In this document: in pieces, positions 37,449 through 47,516 of the stretch
Numbering within the stretch: position 1 is the first letter of the stretch
Layout: each line of letters opens with the position of its first letter
Assembly (NCBI RefSeq): GCF_003569745.1
Contig: NZ_AP018498.1
Location: 930,001 to 994,000 of the forward strand
Length of the DNA: 64,000 bases
Source of the DNA: Altererythrobacter sp. B11
GTDB lineage: Bacteria > Pseudomonadota > Alphaproteobacteria > Sphingomonadales > Sphingomonadaceae
Reading direction: 5' to 3'
The notes under the pieces: generated by a model
Database searches by the model: none
What the model saw: the letters and a program-made list of their open reading frames with translations, nothing else
What the model was told of the DNA's origin: nothing
Made by a program: the position numbers and the translations under genes

Positions 37449-38423
37449 TCAGGCCTCGGCGGTTTCGGCCACCTTGCTGAACTCCCGCTCCGCCAGGAAG
37501 CGTTCGGCATCAAGCGCCGCCATGCAGCCGGTGCCCGCCGCCGTCACGGCCTGGCGATAGGTGTGATCCATCACGTCGCCGCAGGCGAACACGCCGGGCA
37601 CATCGGTTTTCGGCGTGCCGGGCTTTACCAGCAGATAGCCGCTTTCATCCATCGGCAGCTTGCCGCGGAACAGCTCGGTCGCGGGCGCGTGGCCGATCGC
37701 GACGAAGGCGCCTTCGCAGCCGAAGGTGCTGAACTCGCCCGTCTCGGTATCGGCCAGCCGCAGGCCGGTGAGGCCGCCCGCCAGCGGATCGCCCAGGAAT
37801 TCCTCCACCCGCTTGTTCCACAGCACGCTGATGCGCGGATGGGCGAACAGCCGGTCCTGCAGGATCTTCTCCGCGCGCAGATCTCCGCGGCGGTGGATCA
37901 GCGTCACATCCTCGGAATGGTTGGTGAGATAGAGCGCTTCCTCCACGGCGGTGTTGCCGCCGCCGATCACCGCCACCTTCTTGCCGCGATAGAAGAAGCC
38001 GTCGCAGGTGGCGCAGGCGGAAACGCCCTTGCCCGATAGCGATTCTTCCCCCGGCACGCCCAGCCATTTGGCCTGTGCGCCGGTGGCGATCACCAGCACG
38101 TCGCCCACATATTCGTCGCCGCTGTCGCCCTTCGCGGTGAAGGGCGATCCGCCGGCAATGTCCACCTCGGTGATGGTGTCCCACATCATCCGCGTGCCGA
38201 CATGCTCTGCCTGGGCCTGCATCTCCTGCATCAGCCAGGGGCCCTGGATCACGTCGCGGAAGCCGGGGTAGTTCTCCACATCGGTGGTGATGGTCAGCTG
38301 GCCGCCGGGCTGCAGGCCCTGCACCACGATCGGCTGCATCCCGGCCCGCGCGCCATAGATCGCCGCCGAAAGCCCCGCCGGGCCCGAACCGATGATCAGC
38401 ATTCTGGTGGTGTGGGTGGTCAT
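37449..38423 (-). CDS. trxB: Thioredoxin reductase
   Basis: 324 residues, standard TrxB. FAD-binding GSGPAGLSAAIYGARAG at 12-28; redox-active Cys137 and Cys140 in CATC; NADPH-binding GGGNTAVEEA; C-terminal FAD motif ACGDVMDHTYRQAVTAAGTGC. It transfers electrons from NADPH to thioredoxin in the cytoplasm. Stands alone, convergent to the che operon; the GMC operon ends 61 bases upstream. Confidence 0.97.
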   Translation of the reverse strand: MTTHTTRMLIIGSGPAGLSAAIYGARAGMQPIVVQGLQPGGQLTITTDVENYPGFRDVIQGPWLMQEMQAQAEHVGTRMMWDTITEVDIAGGSPFTAKGDSGDEYVGDVLVIATGAQAKWLGVPGEESLSGKGVSACATCDGFFYRGKKVAVIGGGNTAVEEALYLTNHSEDVTLIHRRGDLRAEKILQDRLFAHPRISVLWNKRVEEFLGDPLAGGLTGLRLADTETGEFSTFGCEGAFVAIGHAPATELFRGKLPMDESGYLLVKPGTPKTDVPGVFACGDVMDHTYRQAVTAAGTGCMAALDAERFLAEREFSKVAETAEA

Positions 38424-38484
38424 TGCTGCAACATGCCCCGTCCGAAGAAATCCTGCCTGCTAGATGGCGTGAACGGGGATTCGA

Positions 38485-40086
38485 TCAAGCCGTGCGGATC
38501 ATGTCCGCCGCTTTCTCCCCGATCATGATGCAGGCGGCGTTGGTGTTGCCGCCCACGATGCGCGGCATGACCGAAGCATCCGCGATGCGCAATCCCTCGA
38601 TCCCGCGCACCCGCAGCCGGGCATCGCACACCGCATCCTCGCCCGTGCCCATGGCGCAGCTGCCCACCGGATGCATCGCCGTGTTCACCGCCTGGCGCAC
38701 CCAGGCATCGATCTCCGCATCGGTGCGGACATCGGGGCCGGGGGCGATTTCGGTGCCCACCACCTCCGCCAGCGGAGAGGTGGCGAAGATCTCGCGGATC
38801 ATCGGCACGATGCGGCGGAAGAAGGCGCGGTCGTTCTCGGTCGCCAGCACGTTGGACAGGATGCGCGGCTTGGCCCGCGGATCGGCGCTGGCCAGCTTCA
38901 CCCAGCCGCGCCCCTCCGGCCGCAGCTGCACGCAGGCCATCGCCACCACATCGGGGGCGGGCTTCTTCACGCCGGGGAACCAGGGGCGGGCGAAGATGCT
39001 GGTCGGCTGGAACAGGCATTGCGCATCGGGCCGCTCCAGATCGGGCCGGGTCTTGACCCAGCCATTGGCCGTCACCGGCATATTGGCGATCCGCCCCTTG
39101 CCGGTGGCGAGCCATTCGAGCATCGACAGGGTTAGTCGGTCGAAGCGCAGCTCGTTCGTCAGCGTCACCTCGCGCTGCGCGCCGGAGATGATGCCGACCG
39201 AAGGATGGTCCTGCAGGTTGCGGCCGACGCCCGGCAGATCCTGCACCACGGCGATGCCATGCTCGCGCAATTCGTCGGCCGGGCCGATGCCCGACAGCAT
39301 CAGCAATTGGGGCGTATTGAAGGCGCCGCCGCACAGCACGATCTCGCGCTCAGCCTCGATCCGCTGCTCGCGACCATCCCCAATAAATTGCAGTGCCGTT
39401 GCGCGGCCGTTGCTGATCTCGATTTTCGTGGCCAGCGCGCCGGTGATGACGGTGAGGTTTGGCCGCTTCATCGCGGGATGGAGGAACCGCGCCGCCGTGC
39501 TGCCGCGCCGCCCGTTGTGGATCGAGATGTCCGGCGATCCCCAGCCTTCCTGGTCCGGCCCGTGGTGATCGCGCTGCGTCTTGTAGCCGAGCGATTTCGC
39601 CGCTTCGATGAAGCGGGGGAACAGCCGCTTGTCCGGCACATGCTTGGTGATGGAGAGCGGGCCCCCCGTGCCGTGATAGTGATCCGCCGGGCCCCAGTGG
39701 TTTTCGGACCGCTTGAAGAAGGGCAGCACATCGTCATAGCTCCACCCCTCCAGGCCGAGCTGGCGCCATTCGTCGTAATCGCGCGGATGGCCCCGGGCAT
39801 AGAGCATCCCGTTGATAAGGCTCGATCCGCCCAGCCCCTTGCCGCGCGGCTGGCGCAGGCGCCGGTTGTCCGCATGCGGCTCCGGCTCGCCTTCGTAGCC
39901 CCAGTTGAAGCGCTTGTCGGCCATCACCATCGGGAAGGCGATCGGCATCGTCAGCAGCGGATGCCGCTCGTTCCGGCCGGCCTCCACCAGGGTCACCCGC
40001 ACATCGGGATCTTCCGACAGGCGTGCTGCCACCACGGCGCCGGCAGACCCGCCGCCTATCACCAGATAATCTGTTGTTTGCGTCAT
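38485..40086 (-). CDS. GMC-family alcohol/choline dehydrogenase (third gene of operon)
   Basis: 533 residues. FAD-binding [13 protein letters not shown] at 11-23, GMC signature 1 [18 protein letters not shown], signature 2 [16 protein letters not shown], catalytic His in [12 protein letters not shown]-terminal [25 protein letters not shown]. It oxidises a primary alcohol to the aldehyde on FAD. The start overlaps the stop of the NTF2-fold gene by four bases. Related to choline and PEG/long-chain alcohol dehydrogenases; the substrate cannot be read from sequence alone. Confidence 0.92.
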   Translation of the reverse strand: MTQTTDYLVIGGGSAGAVVAARLSEDPDVRVTLVEAGRNERHPLLTMPIAFPMVMADKRFNWGYEGEPEPHADNRRLRQPRGKGLGGSSLINGMLYARGHPRDYDEWRQLGLEGWSYDDVLPFFKRSENHWGPADHYHGTGGPLSITKHVPDKRLFPRFIEAAKSLGYKTQRDHHGPDQEGWGSPDISIHNGRRGSTAARFLHPAMKRPNLTVITGALATKIEISNGRATALQFIGDGREQRIEAEREIVLCGGAFNTPQLLMLSGIGPADELREHGIAVVQDLPGVGRNLQDHPSVGIISGAQREVTLTNELRFDRLTLSMLEWLATGKGRIANMPVTANGWVKTRPDLERPDAQCLFQPTSIFARPWFPGVKKPAPDVVAMACVQLRPEGRGWVKLASADPRAKPRILSNVLATENDRAFFRRIVPMIREIFATSPLAEVVGTEIAPGPDVRTDAEIDAWVRQAVNTAMHPVGSCAMGTGEDAVCDARLRVRGIEGLRIADASVMPRIVGGNTNAACIMIGEKAADMIRTA

Positions 40087-40463
40087 TGGCTGGAGAATCG
40101 TCCGGATTTGACCTGGGTGATCTTGCCACCCGCGGTGCGGTACATGTTGATGCTTTCCACCACCCGCACATCGCCCTTCATGGTCGGCCAGACCTCGAAA
40201 TCTGGCCAGTCCTTGAAGGTGGTGAAGGTGGTGCGGGAATGGAGCGCCGCGCCATCGGGCGCGACGATGAGATCGAGCACCTCCAGCTCTTCCGAAATGT
40301 GATCGAACACGCGGGTGTAGAAGGCGACGATCCCCTGCGCTCCGACGATCCGCTTGCGGTCGCCCAGGCAGAACTCCACGTCATCCGCGTAATAGCTCGA
40401 AAAACCGGCAAAATCCCGCGCGTTGAAGGCGGCGAGATAGCGGCGAAAATCCTCTTCGGTCAT
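40083..40463 (-). CDS. NTF2-fold (SnoaL-like) protein between two GMC genes
   Basis: 126 residues, the typical single-domain NTF2 length: [26 protein letters not shown], then [27 protein letters not shown] and [16 protein letters not shown]. It overlaps both neighbours by four bases (start with the end of the upstream GMC gene, stop with the start of the downstream one), so it is translated with them and likely acts in the same pathway, perhaps as an isomerase, hydratase or substrate-binding accessory. Reaction unknown. The frame is open upstream to 40646, but that part is a shadow of the GMC gene. Confidence 0.82.
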   Translation of the reverse strand: MTEEDFRRYLAAFNARDFAGFSSYYADDVEFCLGDRKRIVGAQGIVAFYTRVFDHISEELEVLDLIVAPDGAALHSRTTFTTFKDWPDFEVWPTMKGDVRVVESINMYRTAGGKITQVKSGRFSSQ

Positions 40464-42085
40464 ACCTTCTCCTCCTCCCGGACGTTCTCCGCGGCCGGCA
40501 GGCTGCGGTCGCGGATGATGTCGCTCGCCTTCTCGGCGATCATGATGGTGGGGCCGTTGGTGTTCCCGCCGGGCACATCGGGCATGATCGAGGCATCCAC
40601 CACGCGTAGCCCTTCCAGCCCGTGGACCCGCAATTCGGGATCGCACACGGCGCCGGGGCCGATGCCCATGGCGCAGGTGCCCACCGGATGCTGCGTGGTG
40701 CCCGCCGTGGCGCGGACATGCGCATCGATCGCCTCGTCGCTCTGCACCTCTGCGCCGGGCAGCACCTCATGGTCGATCAGCCCTGCCTGCGGCTCCGTGC
40801 CATAGATCTTGCGCGCCATGCGCAGGCCGGCACGGGCCGTGGCGAGATCGGCCTCATTGTCGAACAGGTTCAGCTGGATCGCCGGCAAATCGTGCGGATC
40901 GGCCGATTTCAGCTTCACGAAGCCGCGCGATTGCGGGTGGAGCAGGATCACATCGGCGGAAAAGGCGTGCGGCGGGCTCTTCACGAAGCCGGGGAACCAC
41001 AGATGCGCGGTCAGCTTCACGGGATTGGAGAACAGCTGGATATCCGGCTGCTCCAGCCGCGGATCGCTGCGCAGCATGGGATTGGCGCTGTTGAGCTGCC
41101 GCGCGAAGGGCCCGCTGCCGAACAGATACCACTGCGCCACCGCCCGCACAGCGCGATCGAGCCGCAGCTGATTGACGAAGGTCACCTTGCCCTTCGCGGC
41201 GAATTCCAGGGGCACGCGCGGATGTTCGCCCAGATTGCGCCCAACGCCGGGCAGATCGTGCACCACCTTGATGCCCTGCGCAGCGATCTGCTCCGCCGGG
41301 CCCACGCCCGAGAGCAGCAGCAATTGCGGCGAGTTGTAGGCCCCGCCGGACAGGATCACCTCGCGCCGTGCGCGGGCCACGCGCACCTCGCCGCCGCGTT
41401 CGAATTCCACGCCGATGGCGCGTCGCCCTTCGAACACCACGCGCCGGGTCAGCGCCTCGGTTGCCACGGTCAGGTTCGGCCGTTGCATGGCGGGCTTGAG
41501 ATAGGTTTCGTAGGTGGAGGCGCGGCGGCCCTTCTCGTCGATGGTCAGTTCCACCAGGCTCGCGCCCTCTTCGGCGCCGCTGTGGATGTCCTCCGTCACC
41601 GGATAGCCGGCATTGGCCACCGCCTGCATCAGCTCGTCATGCAGCAGGTACTGGGTGTTGTTCTTCGTCACCGGCAGCGGGCCATCATGCCCGTAATGCG
41701 CATTGTCCGCGCGCCAGCTCCGCTCCATCCGCTTGAAATAGAGCAGGACTTCCGAATGGCTCCAGCCCCGGCAGCCCATCTGCGCCCAGCGGTCGTAATC
41801 CCGGCTGTGGCCGCGCATATAGACCATGCCGTTGATCGAACTCGATCCGCCCAGCAGCTTGCCGCGCGGCAGGAACAGCCGCCGCCCGTTCAGATGCGGC
41901 TCGGGCTCCGTCATCATCCGCCAGGTCAGCTCGGGCTTCAGCATCGCCTTCATCATGCCCAGCGGCATGCGCACCAGGAACTTGTCCGCCCCGCCGCCCG
42001 CTTCGAGCAGCAGCACGCGCGTGGCGGGATCCTCGGTCAGCCGCGCGGCGAGAACCGAGCCGGCCGATCCGGCGCCAACGATCAC
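40460..42085 (-). CDS. GMC-family alcohol dehydrogenase (first gene of operon)
   Basis: 541 residues if started at GTG 42085: [17 protein letters not shown] motif at the very start, [34 protein letters not shown], catalytic His in [13 protein letters not shown]-terminal [14 protein letters not shown]. The GTG would cut the first beta-strand. Seven codons upstream a CTG (42106-42104) gives [13 protein letters not shown], the normal GMC N-terminus, with AGGAGAGGG right before it, so a CTG start is likely. Paralogue of the GMC gene two places downstream; not a simple duplicate because residues differ widely outside motifs. Confidence 0.9.
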   Translation of the reverse strand: MIVGAGSAGSVLAARLTEDPATRVLLLEAGGGADKFLVRMPLGMMKAMLKPELTWRMMTEPEPHLNGRRLFLPRGKLLGGSSSINGMVYMRGHSRDYDRWAQMGCRGWSHSEVLLYFKRMERSWRADNAHYGHDGPLPVTKNNTQYLLHDELMQAVANAGYPVTEDIHSGAEEGASLVELTIDEKGRRASTYETYLKPAMQRPNLTVATEALTRRVVFEGRRAIGVEFERGGEVRVARARREVILSGGAYNSPQLLLLSGVGPAEQIAAQGIKVVHDLPGVGRNLGEHPRVPLEFAAKGKVTFVNQLRLDRAVRAVAQWYLFGSGPFARQLNSANPMLRSDPRLEQPDIQLFSNPVKLTAHLWFPGFVKSPPHAFSADVILLHPQSRGFVKLKSADPHDLPAIQLNLFDNEADLATARAGLRMARKIYGTEPQAGLIDHEVLPGAEVQSDEAIDAHVRATAGTTQHPVGTCAMGIGPGAVCDPELRVHGLEGLRVVDASIMPDVPGGNTNGPTIMIAEKASDIIRDRSLPAAENVREEEKV

Positions 42086-42131
42086 GTAATCGAAATCGCT
42101 TTCCAGGGTCCCTCTCCTCGCGGACGATCTA

Positions 42132-42146
42132 GTAAGTGTCGCTTAC
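42132..42146. promoter_or_regulatory. Palindromic operator between the GMC operon and the aldehyde dehydrogenase gene
   Basis: Arms GTAAG and CTTAC with a partly symmetric centre (GTAAGTGTCGCTTAC, 12 of 15 positions symmetric counting outside the variable ones). It lies in the 91-base gap between the two divergent starts. Size and symmetry suit a TetR-family repressor. No regulator gene is adjacent. Confidence 0.55.
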
Positions 42147-42197
42147 AATCTCTATGCGCTGCCGCAGCGAAGACGACAAGACTCGGGAGTGTGCCTC

Positions 42198-43703
42198 GTG
42201 AACATCCAGACCCCTATCGAAAGCCGCGTGCAGGCCTTCCGTGACCGCTGGCAGGGTAAGACCGGCAAGATGCTGATCGGCGGCGAATGGCGTGAGGCCG
42301 CGAGCGGCGAGACCTTCTCCACCGAGGATCCCGCGACGGGTGAAAAGCTGGCCGATGTCGCCAGCGCCGGGCAGGAAGAGGTGGATGCCGCGGTGGCCGC
42401 CGCCCGCGCCGCCTTCGAAGGCCCGTGGCGCAAGGTGAAGCCCGACGAGCGGGCGCGGCTGATCAACCGGCTGGCCGACCTGATCGAGGAAAATGGCGAC
42501 GAGTTGGCGCTGACCGAGACGCTGGATGTGGGCCGGCCGATCCAGTTCAGCCGCATGGCCGATGTCGGCGGTGCGATCAGCCAGCTGCGCTATCAGGCGG
42601 GCTGGGCGACCAAGCTGCAGGGCGAAACCAACGAGATCTCCGCCCCCGGCGAGTGGCTGAGCTATGTGCTGCGCGAGCCGGTGGGCGTGTGTGCCCAGAT
42701 CGTGCCGTGGAACTTCCCGCTCGCCATGGCCTGCGGCAAGATCGGCCCGGCGCTGGCGGCGGGCTGCACCGTGGTGCTGAAGCCGGCGGAGCAGACGCCG
42801 CTCTCCACCATCCGTCTCGGTGAGCTGGCGCTGGAAGCCGGCTTCCCCGAAGGCGTGATCAACATCGTCACCGGCTATGGCCGCACCGCGGGCGCGATGC
42901 TGGCCGGCCATATGGACGTGGACAAGGTGGCCTTCACCGGCTCCACCCAGACGGGGCGGGCGATCATCGAAGCGGCCAAGAGCAATTTCAAGCGCGTGAG
43001 CTTGGAACTGGGCGGCAAGTCGCCCACCTTCATCTTCGCCGATGCCGATCTGAAGAAGGCAATCCCCGCTGCGGCCATGGGCATCTTCTTCAACGCCGGC
43101 CAGGTCTGCGCTGCCGGCTCGCGCCTGTTCGTGCAGGAAGAGGTGGCCGATCAGGTGCTGGAAGGCATCGCCGGCATGGCCAGGATGCTGCGCGTGGGCC
43201 ACACGCTCGATCCCGAGACAGTGATCGGCCCGCTGGTCAGCGAAGTGCAGCTGGACCGCGTGACCGGCTATATCGAGAGCGGGCGTCAGGAAGGCGCCAG
43301 GGTGATGGTCGGCGGCGGCCGTAAGGAAGGCGCCGGCTGGTTCGTGGAGCCGACGGTGCTGGTGGATACCGAAGCCAGCATGAAGGTGCGGGCGGAGGAG
43401 ATCTTCGGCCCCGTGCTGTGCGCCACCCGCTTCTCCGCGGAGGACGATGCCGATCGCCTTGCCGCCTTCGGCAACGAAACGCAGTTCGGCCTCGCCGCCA
43501 GCATCTGGACGCGCGACATCGGCATGGCCCACCGGCTGGCCCGCCGCCTCAAGGCCGGCACGATCCGCATCAACGGCTCGGGCGGGGTCGATCCGGCGCT
43601 GCCGCTTGGCGGCTTCAAGGCCAGCGGCTGGGGCCGCGAGAACGGCAAGGCCGGCGTCGACGCCTATACGGAACTGAAGGCGATTTCGGTCGCGCTCGAC
43701 TGA
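42198..43703 (+). CDS. NAD(P)+-dependent aldehyde dehydrogenase
   Basis: 501 residues. Cofactor pocket [16 protein letters not shown]-like [10 protein letters not shown], catalytic Glu270 (LELGGKSP) and Cys304 ([11 protein letters not shown]). It resembles betaine-aldehyde and other broad aldehyde dehydrogenases of the ALDH superfamily. GTG 42198 is chosen because GGGAG lies eight bases before it; another GTG at 42189 is in frame. Divergent from the GMC operon with a shared palindrome, it probably oxidises the aldehydes made by the GMC enzymes to acids. Confidence 0.92.
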   Translation: MNIQTPIESRVQAFRDRWQGKTGKMLIGGEWREAASGETFSTEDPATGEKLADVASAGQEEVDAAVAAARAAFEGPWRKVKPDERARLINRLADLIEENGDELALTETLDVGRPIQFSRMADVGGAISQLRYQAGWATKLQGETNEISAPGEWLSYVLREPVGVCAQIVPWNFPLAMACGKIGPALAAGCTVVLKPAEQTPLSTIRLGELALEAGFPEGVINIVTGYGRTAGAMLAGHMDVDKVAFTGSTQTGRAIIEAAKSNFKRVSLELGGKSPTFIFADADLKKAIPAAAMGIFFNAGQVCAAGSRLFVQEEVADQVLEGIAGMARMLRVGHTLDPETVIGPLVSEVQLDRVTGYIESGRQEGARVMVGGGRKEGAGWFVEPTVLVDTEASMKVRAEEIFGPVLCATRFSAEDDADRLAAFGNETQFGLAASIWTRDIGMAHRLARRLKAGTIRINGSGGVDPALPLGGFKASGWGRENGKAGVDAYTELKAISVALD

Positions 43704-43766
43704 GCAGTGGGGGCCGGTCCCGGCCGGCCCCGCCTGCCATTCTGCGGTGCGCCGAAGCGCAGCGCG

Positions 43767-45035
43767 CTATTGCGGTTTGCCGCTCGCGTCGAAGGCGAAG
43801 TTCACCGAAACATTGGGCGCCAGATCGCCGCCCGTGGCGCCCGTGCCGATATTGAAGGGCGCGCGGGCGATGGTGGCATTGCCCTCCACATGCCGCTTTA
43901 TGCCGGTACCGGTCAGGCGGAACGTGATCGCTTGCGGCCGGGTCACGCCCTTGAGCCGCAGCGTGCCCTTGGCGCTGTAGCTGTTTGCCCCGGTCTTGCG
44001 GGCGGAACTGGCGCGGAACACGGCCTGGCTCGCCTTGTCGGCGTCGAAATATTCCTCGCCCTTCAGCATGCCGTCCTGCGTGGCATCGCCGACGGACGCG
44101 CTGGAGAGATCGATGTCGATGCGGATGTCGGCCTTCTCCGGGTTCTCCGGATCGAAGGCGATCTTGCCGCCCCAGCGCGCGAAGGAGCCGGTGATCGCTT
44201 CTCCGCCATTGCTGACCGAGAAACCCAGCCGACCGCCGGAAGCGATGGTCCAGACCGGCGGCGGGCCGGCGGGGGCGGTAGCGGCGTCGCTCGGTTCAGC
44301 CGCGGCGACTTCTTCGGTGGCCTCCGGCGTCGGTTCGGCCGTGGGGGTGGCGGTCTCTTCCAGGTCGGCGGGCGCCGCGGAGGGGGGGAGTGCACCTACC
44401 AGCGGCTCGGACACTTCGGCTGATGTGTCCTCGTTCTGCTCCTGCGCATTGTTGCCGGCAACATAGGTGCCGGTGGCGAAGAACAGAGCCACCACCGCGA
44501 TGCCCAGCAGCGCGCCCGTCAGGCGGGTGGGGGCCATGCGCACCAGCAGCGCCCGGCGCAGCAGCACTTCATGGCGAATTGCGCCCACAACATGGAGCAC
44601 GAACAGGGCGATGCCGACCCAGGCGAGGATCTCATGCGTTTCCTCCGCCGCCTCGCTGATCCCGCCCGGTAGCGGCAGGTGCGGCAGCGGCACCACGCCG
44701 TAAAGCACCGTCGGCACGCTGAGGCGGGAGGTTGAAACCACGGCCCAGCCGGTCAGCGGCGCCAGCAACATGAAGGCGTAGAAGCCGATATGGACGGCAT
44801 TCGCGAGTCTATGGGTAAGGCCCTGCTCCACCGCCGGCGGCCGACTGTGCGTGGCGCGCCAGCCAAGCCGGATCAGCGTCAGCAGCAGGATCGTGATGCC
44901 CACGGACTTGTGCAGCTGGAACAGCGCGAAGCCTTCCGGCCCGCGCGGCATGGAAAAGCCCAGCGCCAGCTCGAAAGCCAGCGCGAATGCAATGAGCCAG
45001 TGAAGGATCATTGCGCCTTTGCTGTATCTCACCAT
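43767..45035 (-). CDS. Cytochrome b561 - YceI fusion protein
   Basis: 422 residues in two known domains. Residues 1-170: four-helix cytochrome b561, with heme-ligand histidines His12, His42, His134 and His148. A fifth membrane helix about 174-192, then a Glu/Pro/Ala/Thr linker (196-258), then a YceI-like lipocalin barrel (261-420; GRLGFSVSNGG, GSFARWGGKIAFDPENP, KGTLRLKGVTRP) that in relatives binds polyisoprenoids. b561 and YceI are often neighbouring genes; here they are one chain, putting the lipid-binding barrel on the periplasmic side next to a quinone-type redox site. Confidence 0.9.
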   Translation of the reverse strand: MVRYSKGAMILHWLIAFALAFELALGFSMPRGPEGFALFQLHKSVGITILLLTLIRLGWRATHSRPPAVEQGLTHRLANAVHIGFYAFMLLAPLTGWAVVSTSRLSVPTVLYGVVPLPHLPLPGGISEAAEETHEILAWVGIALFVLHVVGAIRHEVLLRRALLVRMAPTRLTGALLGIAVVALFFATGTYVAGNNAQEQNEDTSAEVSEPLVGALPPSAAPADLEETATPTAEPTPEATEEVAAAEPSDAATAPAGPPPVWTIASGGRLGFSVSNGGEAITGSFARWGGKIAFDPENPEKADIRIDIDLSSASVGDATQDGMLKGEEYFDADKASQAVFRASSARKTGANSYSAKGTLRLKGVTRPQAITFRLTGTGIKRHVEGNATIARAPFNIGTGATGGDLAPNVSVNFAFDASGKPQ

Positions 45036-45107
45036 TTCCCCAACCTCTCATGCGTCCGTGGCAGGATTTAGCACGCCCGATCGCCGTGAACAGCAATGGC
45101 CGTTCGA

Positions 45108-45120
45108 TTGACATTGTCAA
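45108..45120 (-). promoter_or_regulatory. Palindrome at a possible -35 upstream of the b561-YceI gene
   Basis: TTGACA-T-TGTCAA, perfectly symmetric, 73 bases before the start at 45035. Read on the minus strand it supplies a consensus -35, but no good -10 follows at 16-18 bases. It could be an operator overlapping a promoter, or chance. Confidence 0.35.
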
Positions 45121-45136
45121 CTTCAAGAGGGGGGCA

Positions 45137-45994
45137 TCAGAACCGGCCGGATTGGAAATCCGCGAACGCCTGCTGGATCTCCTGCGGCGTGTTCATCACG
45201 AAGGGGCCGTAGCGTGCAACCGGCTCGTTTAGCGGGCGCGCCGCGATCAGCAGCAGGCGCGCGCCTTCCGCGCCCGCGACCACGCGCACCAGATCGCCTT
45301 CATCCAGCACCGCAAGGTCAGGATCGTGGACCGCGGTGCCGGCCACCTCCACCTGTCCCTGATACACCGCCAGGATCGCGTTGCGGTCGGCGGGAAGGGG
45401 TTCCTCGAATGTCGCGCCCGGCGCCAGCGTGATGTCGAGCAGCAGCGGATCGGTGGCCGCGCTGCGCGCCGGGCCTTCCAGGCCCGAAGACAGCGTACCG
45501 GCCAGCACGCGCACCGTCCCGCCGGTGAAATCCACATGCGGAATGCCTGCGGCGGAGAATTCCTGATAGGATGGCTCCACCATCTTCGAGGCTGCCGGCA
45601 GGTTGATCCACAGCTGGAAGCCCCACAGCCGCCCATCCTCCATCACCGGCATTTCCGAATGAAGAATGCCCCGCCCCGCCGTCATCCACTGGATGCCGCC
45701 CGCCTCGATCACGCCGGAATGGCCCTTGTTGTCGCCATGCTTCATCGCCCCGTCGATCATGATCGTCACGGTTTCGAAGCCGCGGTGCGGGTGCTCGGGG
45801 AAGCCGGCGATGTAATCGTCGCGCGCGTCGGAGCGGATCTGGTCCAGCATCAGGAAGGGGTCGAGCTGCGGCAGGTCGCGATTGCCCAGCATCCGCGTCA
45901 GCCGCACGCCGGCCCCGTCGGATGCCGCTTCCCCGCGCGAGACGAGCTTCACGCCGCGCACGCGGCTCCGGGTGGTGGTGGGATTGCTGGTCAT
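45137..45994 (-). CDS. Pirin-family bicupin
   Basis: 285 residues. The metal-binding set of the N-terminal cupin is intact: His68 and His70 (HPHRGFETVT), His112 and Glu114 (GRGILHSE). Bacterial pirins are iron proteins with quercetinase activity or act on enzymes such as pyruvate dehydrogenase; which applies is unknown. The gene is followed by the b561-YceI gene after 101 bases on the same strand, but a palindrome between them suggests separate control. Confidence 0.92.
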   Translation of the reverse strand: MTSNPTTTRSRVRGVKLVSRGEAASDGAGVRLTRMLGNRDLPQLDPFLMLDQIRSDARDDYIAGFPEHPHRGFETVTIMIDGAMKHGDNKGHSGVIEAGGIQWMTAGRGILHSEMPVMEDGRLWGFQLWINLPAASKMVEPSYQEFSAAGIPHVDFTGGTVRVLAGTLSSGLEGPARSAATDPLLLDITLAPGATFEEPLPADRNAILAVYQGQVEVAGTAVHDPDLAVLDEGDLVRVVAGAEGARLLLIAARPLNEPVARYGPFVMNTPQEIQQAFADFQSGRF

Positions 45995-46174
45995 CTGGTG
46001 TCCTCCGTGGCTCTGGCGCCCATATAGGCAGCCGGAACGTCATTTCGCGTAGGGACACGGATGTAACCGCCCCGCTACCGGGGGAGCGTGGGTTGCCCCG
46101 CCGGGCAAAGTTTGACATCGGCCCGCAGCGTTATGTTCAAACGCGATGCGATAGAGGCGAAGGCCGCCCCGGCA

Positions 46175-47410
46175 ATGGATTTCATGGGCGGCTTTCTGGC
46201 CGGGCAGCCTGAGTGGGTGCAGGCGCTGGCCGGTCTCGCGATCCTCGCCCTGGCGGCCGCTGCGGCCAATTTCATCATCAAGAAGGTGATCCTGCGCGCT
46301 GCAGCGCCCTTCCTTGACCAGCGCAGCGACACGGTGGACCGGGCGGCGGCGCGCCTCGCCAATGTGGTGCCGGCGCTGATCGTCTCCTCCGGCATCGGGC
46401 TGGTGCCGTATCTGCCGGCGGCCGTCATAACCGTGGTGGAAAATGTCGCCTCCGCGCTGATCGTGGTGAGCATCGCCTTCGCGATTGCCGGCGGCCTCGA
46501 TTATGTGGACGAGCGCTATCGCCGCCGCCCAGAATCGCGCAGCCGCCCGATCAAGGGCTACATCCAGCTGCTCAAGATCCTGCTTTTCGTCGGCATGGCG
46601 ATCCTCGTCATTGCCGCGCTGATGGAACAATCGCCGCTGCTGCTGCTGTCCGGCCTCGGCGCCATGGCGGCGGTGGTCATGCTGGTGTTCAAGGACACGA
46701 TCCTTTCGCTGGTGGCCTCCGTCCAGCTTACGTCCAACGACATGCTGCGCGTGGGCGACTGGATCGAGATGCCGGATCTGGGCGCGGATGGCGACGTGAT
46801 CGATATCGCCCTGCACACGGTGAAGGTGCAGAACTGGGACAAGACGATCACCACCATCCCCACGCACCGGCTGATCTCCGACAGTTTCAAGAACTGGCGC
46901 GGGATGGCGGAATCGGGCGGGCGGCGGATCAAGCGCGCACTGCTGGTGGACCAGAACTCGATCCGCTTCCTCAGCGCGGATGAGGTGCGCCGCTTCCGCC
47001 GCTTCAGCCTGCTGGACGCCTATGTCGCCCGCAAGGACGAGGAGCTGGCGCGCTGGAATGCAGAGCATGCCGGCGCTGCGCAGGATCCGGTAAACGCGCG
47101 CAAGCTCACCAATATCGGCACCTTCCGCGCCTATGTGGTGGGCTATCTCCATGCGCATCCACGCATCGCCCAGGACATGACGCTGATGGTGCGCCAGCTG
47201 CCGCCGACCTCCGCCGGCCTGCCGCTGGAGATCTATTGCTTCACCAACACCACGGCGTGGAGCGATTATGAAGGTATCCAGTCGGACATCTTCGACCATC
47301 TGATGTCGATCCTGCCAGAGTTCGGCCTCCACCTGTTCCAGCAACCAAGCGGGCTCGATGTGCAGCGCCTGCTGACAGAGCAGGGCGCGGACTCTGCCAT
47401 CCATCATTGA
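46175..47410 (+). CDS. MscS-family mechanosensitive channel, YbdG-like
   Basis: 411 residues. Several N-terminal membrane helices, then the MscS pore and beta domain: GLGAMAAVVMLVFKDTILSLVASVQLTSNDMLRVGDWIEMP, given here as two neighbouring pieces of the signature, and a long C-terminal cytoplasmic part typical of YbdG. It opens under membrane tension or acts in osmotic signalling. Start uncertain: ATG 46175 (GGCGAAGG upstream) or ATG 46133; a TTGACA at 46112 sits close enough to favour the later start. Confidence 0.85.
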   Translation: MDFMGGFLAGQPEWVQALAGLAILALAAAAANFIIKKVILRAAAPFLDQRSDTVDRAAARLANVVPALIVSSGIGLVPYLPAAVITVVENVASALIVVSIAFAIAGGLDYVDERYRRRPESRSRPIKGYIQLLKILLFVGMAILVIAALMEQSPLLLLSGLGAMAAVVMLVFKDTILSLVASVQLTSNDMLRVGDWIEMPDLGADGDVIDIALHTVKVQNWDKTITTIPTHRLISDSFKNWRGMAESGGRRIKRALLVDQNSIRFLSADEVRRFRRFSLLDAYVARKDEELARWNAEHAGAAQDPVNARKLTNIGTFRAYVVGYLHAHPRIAQDMTLMVRQLPPTSAGLPLEIYCFTNTTAWSDYEGIQSDIFDHLMSILPEFGLHLFQQPSGLDVQRLLTEQGADSAIHH

Positions 47411-47426
47411 TGCTTATGGATAAGCA
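47411..47426. promoter_or_regulatory. Perfect 16-bp palindrome upstream of the catabolic operon
   Basis: TGCTTAT-GG-ATAAGCA, 91 bases before the TonB receptor ATG, directly after the MscS-family stop. Followed by an A/T-rich stretch likely to hold the promoter. It has the form of a dimeric repressor or activator site (for example IclR, MarR or GntR type). No regulator gene lies beside it. Confidence 0.55.
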
Positions 47427-47516
47427 CAAATATTAAAAATTCGACTGATTGAAGGGGCAATGCGATGACCCTCGGCAACAGCCTGTCACGAGAACAGGTG
47501 TGCTGGGGAGTGTCTC

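Noticed and set aside
46112..46137. TTGACA ... TATGTT promoter before the YbdG-like gene
   Set aside because: The spacer is only 14 bases, too short for a normal promoter; kept only as a hint about the start codon.
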